Source: Lepisosteus oculatus
Taxonomy: Eukaryota > Chordata > Actinopteri > Semionotiformes > Lepisosteidae
Length of the DNA stretch: 64,000 nt
Reading direction: 5' to 3'
NCBI RefSeq assembly: GCF_040954835.1
Contig: NC_090696.1
Coordinates: 76,569,722 to 76,633,721, forward strand
Shown here: in pieces, positions 1 through 9,800 of the stretch
Numbering within the stretch: position 1 is the first letter of the stretch
Layout of the letters: every line of letters begins with the position of its first letter
Translations under genes and position numbers: made by a program
The notes under the pieces: model-generated
The model's input: only the letters and a program-made list of their open reading frames with translations
The model's database searches: none
Told to the model about the DNA's origin: nothing

Positions 1-647
1 AAAAGATAAAATGGCTGGCTGACCACTACCAGGGCTTGAGTCATGTTCTCCCTAGCTTGCTCTACATTGCGGCACCTCGGAACTTGTATGTTTGTCCAAG
101 AAAGCCACATCACTCCTTCAAGCAATGCTAACTCCGCCAGGCACTGACCTGCAGTGTGTCAAACAGCTTTCAGGAAACAAAAAGCTTCGCAATATTACAA
201 CCACCTCAGGTGAGAGTTAAAGTCCTCTATTCAAAGGAAAACTCTGCTTTTGGGAAAGGGACTCTACCAACCACAACTTGTTGTGCCAGTTCTCCATTCC
301 TGACCCTTAAGAGTCGAGTGGGGGGGGGGAAAGGTAATAAACTGCTGGCTGTCCCTGCATCCACCACTTATCTGGACAAAGCTGGTGAAAATACAGGTCA
401 ATATGAAAACAGTTTGGTCTTCACTTTTGCCATCACCAGTTTCCCCAGAACTCCATGTAAATGAACAGTAAATTGAAGGTAAAAGTGAAAGAAGTGTCAC
501 TTTTTCATAACCAAGAAAGAGGTACAGTATAACAGTAGATGCAGTCAAGCATCGTTTCCCAAAACAGCCTTAAGCTCGTACCACAGATTGACATACAGTA
601 CAGTCAGTCTTGGATGCTTGACAATTTGAAAATCTTCCCCCCCCCAC
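1..647 (-). other. PCM1 intron at the window edge
   Basis: This is intronic sequence downstream of the last visible PCM1 exon. It holds a ten-base G tract at 320-329 and no exon that I can match. ORFs on both strands here look like chance. Confidence 0.6.
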
Positions 648-880
648 CTGCACCATTGCAACAAGCTCCTGCAGGTGTCTGAGCTTTTGTTTAGCTGTGT
701 GAAGTCTGTGGATCTTCTGGACAAACTCGGGATCCTCCTCCTCCTCCAGGCTGCTTCTTCGGCTAGACCCAGAGACCTCAGTGCCCTCCCTCTCCCGGCC
801 ATCATCTTCATCATCAAGCCACTCCTCATCTTTCGTATCCTTGACTTCATTGTATGGCCGATCTCGATTGTACTGGCATT
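648..880 (-). CDS. PCM1: PCM1 coding exon, acidic block and HLQELVAMVQ helix
   Basis: Acceptor TGGGGCAG precedes 880 and donor GTGGGG follows 648; it ends in phase 0. The product begins CQYNRDRPYNEVKD, continues with the acidic DEEWLDDEDDG, and ends KIHRLHTAKQKLRHLQELVA-MVQ. This is the last PCM1 exon I can identify before the window edge. Confidence 0.95.
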
Positions 881-3800
881 CTGCCCCAGAACAAGAATAC
901 AGCCAATGAAAATTCTGGAGAAAATGCACTTGCATAAGGACTTTTCATGCAACAATCTCCCCCAGAATAATTCTGACATTACATTTAACAATTCTCACAT
1001 TCACATTTTTTATAGCCAGAATTTTTAGCATAACTAAAATTACATTTCAAAAATAGTCTTGACCTTGAATTCAGTAAGGGAAGAGGGAAAAGCATTTTGA
1101 AGTTTACTTCTGCATTGTGTACAGTAGATCACCTATGAAGAAATATTAAAAAGCAGTAATAGGTTGTTAAAAATGTTTCAGAAGTCAATTTTATTCACTT
1201 GAAGTACCTATCACAGACGGGATGTTTAAACTTCTCAGATTTGTTGCTGATCTGTTGTTGATCTCGCAGTCAGTATTCAATCTTCCATCTCTATTATTTG
1301 TACTATGAGCATTGGTCAAACTATTCATGTCCAACCAATTTCCAGCTCTTTGCGGGTTCCTATAAAAACACAGACAACAGCATAAGACTACCACTTTTGC
1401 TTTAATGTTACCATTACTTAAGCACAACAGACAAAATAGCAGCCTGATATTTAAATAACTGTCTTTAGAGAGGGATGATATGTTTTAATTATATACTGTT
1501 GGCACTCACCTTATATTGGTAATTGGCTCTGGATTCTCATGGTCAGAATCAAAAAGAGATTCAAATAAGGAACCTTCAGTTTTCTCATCATCATCTTTAA
1601 TGTTTTCATTTACGGTGTCCACCATCATATCAGAGGTCTGCTCATAGTAATGGACCAACTCACGCAGCTCATTCAGTCTCTTATGAACCTCTTTCAGTTT
1701 CCTTAAGAAAAACAATTCAACAATTAAAAACGAAAAACCGAGTTTATTGAAAAGGAGCACAAATCCGCACAATGTTACTCAATATCAACCAACAAGTTAT
1801 TTTATGAGTGAATGTCATAAATGTCTGCTTTTATTTTTTTACTTGTGTAATCTTAGCTATGGTTAAAGAACTCACAAGTTAAGAGTTCGGATTATATGGC
1901 TATTTCTCAAAATTAATAAAATCTCATTCTGAAGGTTTGGAGCAATCCCTTCATGAACTCCAATTCTCATCTTTAAAACGACTCTTGTATCTTTGGGGGT
2001 GGGGGGGTGGTGGGACACAATGCTGTGGGCTACCTCAGCTTGTCAGTGGGGTTCACGTTGTCTTCTCCCTCACTCTCGTTCGGGGAAGCCACCGAGTCCA
2101 GCCGAGCAGTCGAGGAGAGGCTGTTGGCCTCCACGTTGACCGCTGCGGACCTCCCCGGAGGGGCCGCCGGGGCCGAGACCACGCCGCGCCGGTCCGAACT
2201 CCTCTGAGAGGGAACGGACGGAGCTGGAACTAAAAGGGGGACAGGGATGTTCGCACAATCATAACAGGACGTCCATTAACACATGGAAAGGAGTGGCATC
2301 ACATTAGCACACTAATTTTCAAAGGATCATGCATTTAGGATCTTGAAAATCATGCTTCTTAAAAAAATATAATTTTATTAACCCTATACAATTTCTTGCA
2401 TTAGGAATTTGTCTTTTCGCATACCCCAGCTTGCTCTCCATGAGACACAGACACACAGAGAGAGCCTGGGGTCAGAGTGCAGGGTCTGCCATTGCACAGC
2501 GCCCCTGGAGCAGCTGGGGTTAAGGGCCTTGCTCAGGAGCCCAACGGAGTAGGATTCTCCTGCCGGCTGCGGGATTTGAACCGGCAACCTTCCAGCCACA
2601 GGCACAGATCCTGAGCCACAGAGCCACCGCTGCGCCCCAAATATCACACATTGATCAACTACACCCTATTTGAAATGCATTTTTAGATCAGACTAGACCT
2701 CACGTACAGGATTTGTTATTCAGGGTCTGGTCTCTCAGCGAATGCAGCTCTTGCAAGATCTTGTCCATGGTGTGCTTTTTGTCTTGCAGCTCTTTAAGCT
2801 TGACGAGTTTAGCGTTTCCTGCAGAGGGGGGCTCCGATGCTGGGGCGTTTCTACTTCGAGAAACCTCCCTGCTGAGGGAAAGGCTTTCTGCTTGTCTTCT
2901 GTTATCTGGGACTGCTTTTGCCTGTAAAAATCAATTGTGCTTTGTAAACAGGTCTTCAATATTCTGCTGACATTAACAAACTTGGGTCAACTGGTACAAA
3001 GGAAATCACTTATTTAGAACTTTGGTTAAGTAAAAAAAAGACCCATGAAGGATCCTAGAAAGTTAAAATATACTTCTTCCCCTCCCCCTTTGTTCAAAGA
3101 CTGCTTTTGCAGTCACAAAGTCCATGAGTATGTTTAAACAGCCAATTCCACATTTACTCAGACTTCATCTTTGTGTGGAGTTTTAGCAGTGTCTAACCAT
3201 TTTTGGTCCAATATCAGTTGATTGACAAAACCAATTACGTACTTCTACATTTTCTACAATTCAGTGTGCTTCAATGTCTGAAAGAGTGATAGCACCACAA
3301 TGACTTGGAATGCTGACAGGGACATTCTTACAGCAAGTGAGTAATTATGTTTCTACTGCTTGTATCACAAAGACAAGCAGAATGCAAGAGCAATATTGAA
3401 CAGCTCTACAGCTTTAGAAAACAGTCAAGTACACTTCTTTTATTGTCCTAAGGTTGGCCTTTTTTCTATACAAAATATCTGTGTATACAAGTAAAATGCA
3501 TTACTAAAAACATTTTTTCTTGCAAATAAAACAGTGTGGTTCTTATTTGTATTACAGTTATTGCTTGTGACATCTTTAGAAATGAAGCACAGATCCATTT
3601 ACAGAAAGTGAGTATATTCAACCTGATTTAGAAGCAGTGGCAATAGCAGCGATCTTCCATGTCTCTTGCTACATTATGCTTAGTACTTGCTCTTAAAAGC
3701 GTGATCTACCTGAGAGTCATGGAGCTGATTGTGGAACCGCTGAATTAAATCATTTAACTCATCATTGAGCTCAGAGGTGATACTCAGTCCAGAGACACTC

Positions 3801-6800
3801 CCAGTTGTTTCAGTTACAACTAGAATAGAAAAGGAAAAGACATTCCTGTTACTGTTGAGGAATACATTGTTGGTTAAAAAATGTTCACTTCACACTGAAC
3901 CACATAAAAATGTTCAGTATTTCTGCAAGGTCAAGTCCTCTAAAAATGAATATATTTGGGAAAACGGACGTTTTCTAAAAATGCTGCTATTTAAAATGAT
4001 TTATACCAACAATCAGGATATAAATAGATCTAAAATAAACTATTAACTCACCTGTAATCCTCACTACTGAATAGGAAGAATGTGTTCACTAAACTGTGCT
4101 CTAAAAGACAGCACTGATAAAGGAGTACCGTTTGACAAACACCGAGGCCGTATCCCAAATGCCCCACTAAGCCCTGACCCCCTCCTCCACGTCCACACTT
4201 CCTGTGACCCGGCGCAACCGTCTACTTTACGGTGTGCGGGGATGCGAAGGCACACCGCTATAAAAAGGGTAATGGGACACCCTCATATGACCTCACTCCC
4301 TGGTTACCGCTCACAGTATAAAAGGTTTCTGTTACTGTTTCCGCACTTCTTTTCCAGCACCCCAGCAGAGAATCATTTTAAAGAACTGTTCATTCTCCAC
4401 TCTCCGTTGGATGAAACTGAACGTCCCCTTATCTGTCCCTCCACAGTAGTGATATGACATGTTCAGCGCACAACTCAAAACGGCAAAGTAAACCAAGGAA
4501 AACGTGGCAATAACACCAATACTGTTACTTAGATATATTTTTTTACCTAGTGCATTGATCAGTCAAAATGGGGTTACGAAATACTAGCCTTATGTGAATA
4601 CTTTGTACCTAGAATATATGAATCTAAAGCAGACTAATGAAACTATCTTTACATAAAACAAGTTAAAATATTATGAGCTCTGGGGGGGCCCTGAGCGTCC
4701 TTGTGAAACAAGTTTACAAACGGGACACCCTGAGCCCTTGCAGACCTGAGCTAAGCGGGGATGCGCACATGAAGGGCACAAGACCGCAAGGATACCGACT
4801 GGGTGTTTGCCCCTTTCACAAGAGCACACAAGTCTACAAGCTACGCCGGCCGACCAGTCTCCCCCGCCACTGGCGCTCCTTCAGCACTAACCCTTGCGGT
4901 CAGGTGGAGGGCACTCTCCGGCGCGATTCAGACAGGACGCAGGGGAAGCCCTTTGAATGGACGGAGAAGGCACAGGGTGCCGCTGCCTCATACCGGCATC
5001 GTCCACGCCGGCGCCGGCCTGCTCGGCATTGTGCTGCATGGCCAGCAGGGCGGCCTGCCTCCCCTGCAGCGCCCTCAGCTGCTCCTGCTGCTGGAGCATC
5101 TTCTTCAGGAGGTCGTGCTGCCGCCGGAGGTTCTCCAGCTCCTCCTTCGCTTCGCCGTGAGGATCTCGACCCTACAAGCAAGGGGGGTCAAGAGCACATA
5201 TTAGCAAACCTTAAGTCATCCTGTATAGAGCTATCAACCAAATAAATTCATCACAACGCCCAAATATCCAAAAGCCACTGTCTATGCATCACAGAAGACG
5301 GGCAAGTATCCAGTTACGTAGATTCATGGACTGCTGTGAATTGTATGCATAAATCCTACTTTTTACTGCATAAGGCACGAGCATTTGGAAAAAAAAAACT
5401 TTTAAACAATTCAAAAGTACATAAAAAGTAAATTTACTTTTCACAAACAGTTTTCTATCAGTAAGCAAAAGCAACAGCTCAGCGAGGTTAATACTTCCTT
5501 TTTAAAAAAAATGTCTAGGTGGTTACAGGTATACCCTTGGATGCGATATGAACAAGTCATCCTCCAATATGCCAACGTTATAATAAATTTAAGGCAACTG
5601 CAGCACTATGAGCGGCAAGCTGATGTAAATCACACTTTCTCCACTTAAAAACTCCCTCCCCCAAAAAAGCAGTGTAAACCAGTAATCCGCTTAGCTGAAG
5701 CCCAGAGTAAACGAAGATGTGAAATAAGAAGCAACCAAGAGGGGAAAGAAATTGTTACAATATCAAAGGCAATTGTTGAGGTACCTTTCCAAGATGACGG
5801 CTATTAATCCTATCAGGCCAACTGCCATTCAGAGCAGCTCTCTCTCTTTTTCGTGTTGCAGTAACATCAAAGTCTGAAACCTGGACTGGTGTGGCAGAAC
5901 TCCCTAGATTGTCCTCAATGCGGGGTCGATATTTCAGTATTTGAGAGATCTCCTTTGCAATAGTTCAATCATGGTTAGATCATGAAGGTAATGTTACAAG
6001 TGTCACTAAAATACTTTAACTGCCATCAATGAGTTAAATGCAGTTAAAAAATATTAAATGACTTTTCATCTGGACCGTGGCACACCACACCAGAGCACCG
6101 GTTTTACAATTCGATCCTAAAATGCAGATTAACAAGATATTTAGGTCCACTCTTTACTAGCTCCACTAAAATGGCTGAAGGACAAAAAACGGGATCCAAG
6201 AATTGTGTAACAATAAAGACCTTTAGTTTACATTTTTTATAAGCAGCGATACAAGTCGATAACATTGAAAAAATTAAAGTCAAAATATTCTCCATGAAAG
6301 TGCTTAAGCGCTACACAACCGCTTAATTTCTATCTGCTGATTACATCTAAATAACTTACTGTGGCATCCGAAGCCTCAGAATGAAGTTCTATATTCAGAG
6401 ACGTACTCTCGGCCACAGAGCCTGATCCCACTGCTGAATCAATGGTACAAATGTCCTCTTCGTCATTCTCTCTCGCCTGTAATGTTGGGTTCGAGATTTA
6501 AGTTTCTATAAACGCAACTTCATCAAAAGGCAGAGCTGATAAAATCCGAACGCATAAGTTTGCAAAAGGGGCATTTGATCAGTTTTGGCACAGAAAGTTC
6601 ATTTTTGAGGAGAACAGACTTGGATGACAACAGCATCCACAACTGTTCATTGTGGAATAAATTTCTATGAAACTACACTATATTGACTTAAGTCATGAGC
6701 AAACACTGAAATTACACCCCCAGCAATTATAACTACTTTGGAGTTAAACGGAAATACTAATCACTTACTGACAGTGATTTGAGAATTATATAATTTATCA

Positions 6801-9800
6801 TAACATTTCAGGAGGGCTATTCAATGCCATACAAGAAACTTATTTGCCATAATGAAATGACATACTATGTTCATAAAGCTTTTCCGAAGCATTTATAACG
6901 GGGGAAAAATAACAAAACTCCAGATTTCTCTTTTGCAAGATGGAAAAGAAAAGCACTCTCGTTATACTAACCAATATCTTTTGTAGAAATCTCAAGTAGG
7001 ATTTCTCCTGTTGCTTTAGGTGATCTATTAGATGCGATAAACGCTCAACATTTGCTGGTATTTCATTTTTTTCCACAAGGTCATCTCGCATGGAGCTGGC
7101 CTTAGCAATATATTCCCTAATTTGAACAAGCTTGCTGACAACCTGTAAAAAGCAAGGAAATATGTAGCATTACTGAACTTATGAAACAAATTCAAAATGG
7201 TAAACATAAGAACTGTTTCAAGTTATTGCAGTTTCTCCCCCAGTTTTAGTACTTAAAAGATTACCTGCAAAACCGATTTAATTCAGATGTAAGTGAAAGG
7301 TTGAGAACTATATACAGATAAATGCCGCAAGCTTTAAAAACTTTGCTTAGCATGAACTCCTGTGCTAGTGTGTGCTAAATGCAGATGAAAAAGATTCTCA
7401 CAATCTAACGACCTTTTTCTTAATGAAAATCTGTGAAAGTGGTACTACAGGAAATAATTTTGTCACATTTTCATGAACCTCAAAAACCTCCTGAAGACTG
7501 ACTGGGTTTTCCTCACCCATTATGAAGGCACCTTGGCTACATCAGTACAGGTAGCAGACGTATTGCCTGCTTCACCAGAAACAAACCAAGTTCTCTGCAA
7601 GATAACCACACCCATACCAAGCACAATAACAAATAGAGTAGATATACAGATGCAGATCTAGCACAACAATGTCAGGATTCAATATACGGATTCCACTAAA
7701 CATTTCAATATCTTGGACTATAATAGCACACGATACTTAATGTTTGAAATTTTTAGTTCAGTGTCAGCTAGATTACAAAAAGTAACTTGCATAGTTCGCA
7801 AGATTTCACCAGCTCTGTGCTTCATTTGTATTTGTAAATTTAGCATCCTCCACTCCACCTCCAAAAACTGGCATATACCTTTCAAAACAAAACTTCAAAT
7901 CTTATTGAAGAAACAAGCACAGGAAAGTCATAACTGCTTTAAAATCCAAGTAGCTTCCTGCAAACATGTCATTTCCTGCATTAGGAGCAAGTTAAGAATT
8001 TCACAGTGAAAAGTCAAATAAAGGTGGCTTTACAACGGAATCACTGGGCACTGCAGTGTTCAATGTTACTAAACTTTTTTTCCCCCTTTTCCATTGAATG
8101 CTGATCGCTAAGTATGATCCTTTTTTTCTACAATAACTTGCCTTTTTATATTTTCAAAATGAGAAGTTACAGCATGGATACAATCTAGGCCACAAGTGCA
8201 CAATTCCAGTCACAGAGGATCAGAAGAGCTTCTTTCCACCTGTGCCCTTAGTCATCTACCTGAACTTCATATTTGCTTAACTGGACAAGAAGAAACTTTT
8301 CCGTGTTCCTAAAAGCCCCACAGAACTGAGGCCCAGAGTTGGTCACCACAGATCTAGGCATTTACTCTGCAATATTGACAAGGCATAGACTAATACATAC
8401 TTACCCCAAAGTAATAGTACTCTAAGATACTGTTGAACAGCAAACATCAGCTGATTCCTCTTAAGTCTTTTTTAAAAGACGTCAACAGTGGGCAATAATT
8501 GTTGCTTGACAAGATGTGGATGATTCGAACCACAGAGACATTCCCCAATGTATTCATGTTAGTCAGTCTACATAAGCATGTACACGAGTCACATTTAAGC
8601 ACAAATGCAGATCCCATTTTGTCTGCAAAATGCTCAGTGACACTAGAATCACATCCTGCCTGCAGCGCCAGCTCCACCAGCACAGCACAGCAGCCAGACA
8701 TCTGAAGCTTTGCGTGAAGAAGCTTCCTTTTTAATTGCCCATGACTGCACTTTGTTTTCTATTTGTAAACTTGTCACCATGTTTCATGGCTCAGCTTGAA
8801 GCAGTATTTTAGGCAGATTTAAATAGCGAGAATTCGTGAATCAGGTCCTTCTCTATTCCAGTAGACATGTAGTTTATGTTAAATTCAAGAAACTGGCCAC
8901 TCCATTTTTTGTTCCAGGGCTTCACTATTATGTTTGTGAGGGGCTGACCACATCTATATTTAATAAACAAGAGGTTAGTACTACAGAACACTAAGCGCTC
9001 CTATCAGTACTTGTTACAAACCGACCGGTCAACAGTCCTGATCACACAGTCAGAAGTTAACAATCAAGTACCAAAAAACAGGTATGCAGAAACTCGCAGC
9101 AGTACTACAACGTTACCAGTTAGGCATATACTATGGCTGTTACATCGAAGCAGAGCATAAACGTTTGTTTCTAAATGTTAGCAGGAAAAGATACCACTGG
9201 CCTCTCCAACTTGGTTTTTAACTTCACAAATGCAGACTTGTCCTTATGAATGTGGACAATTCAAAAACAATTTTAACATGAAGGGAGTCATTAGTCTATC
9301 TTAAGATGGGCATATTGTGACAGTTATGAATATAGCACAGCTCGAAGCATATGAAACAACCCAAGTAAAAGAAGCTGAAGCAGTTACTTTTAATTTTCCA
9401 TCATATGCAAATATTCCTCTGAGCACCAATAAAATTTATCTGTGGTCAGTGTTTGTTTACATGAACACAAAACCAGCTTGGATTGTGTATAGCACCTTTT
9501 TGCTAGAATATCACTTCTTTAGGAACAGCAACATTGAGCGTGGTAACAGACACAGCTTTTACAACAGCAAGCAATTGTTTTCTTCCCAGATCTTGTTACC
9601 ACCAACAAAGGCTGGTCACACAATGAGACCTTAAAACTGCATTGAACCACTCCCTACCAAATTAAAGGTCTGTTCTGCCCATAACCACAGGAAAATATAT
9701 AAAGCACAAAGCCTAGGGCATCAAAACTTTCGATTTACACTGGCCAAATTCCAAAACCAGTAGTCAATTCCCCTTTTTAAAAGACACCCATTTTTAATTT

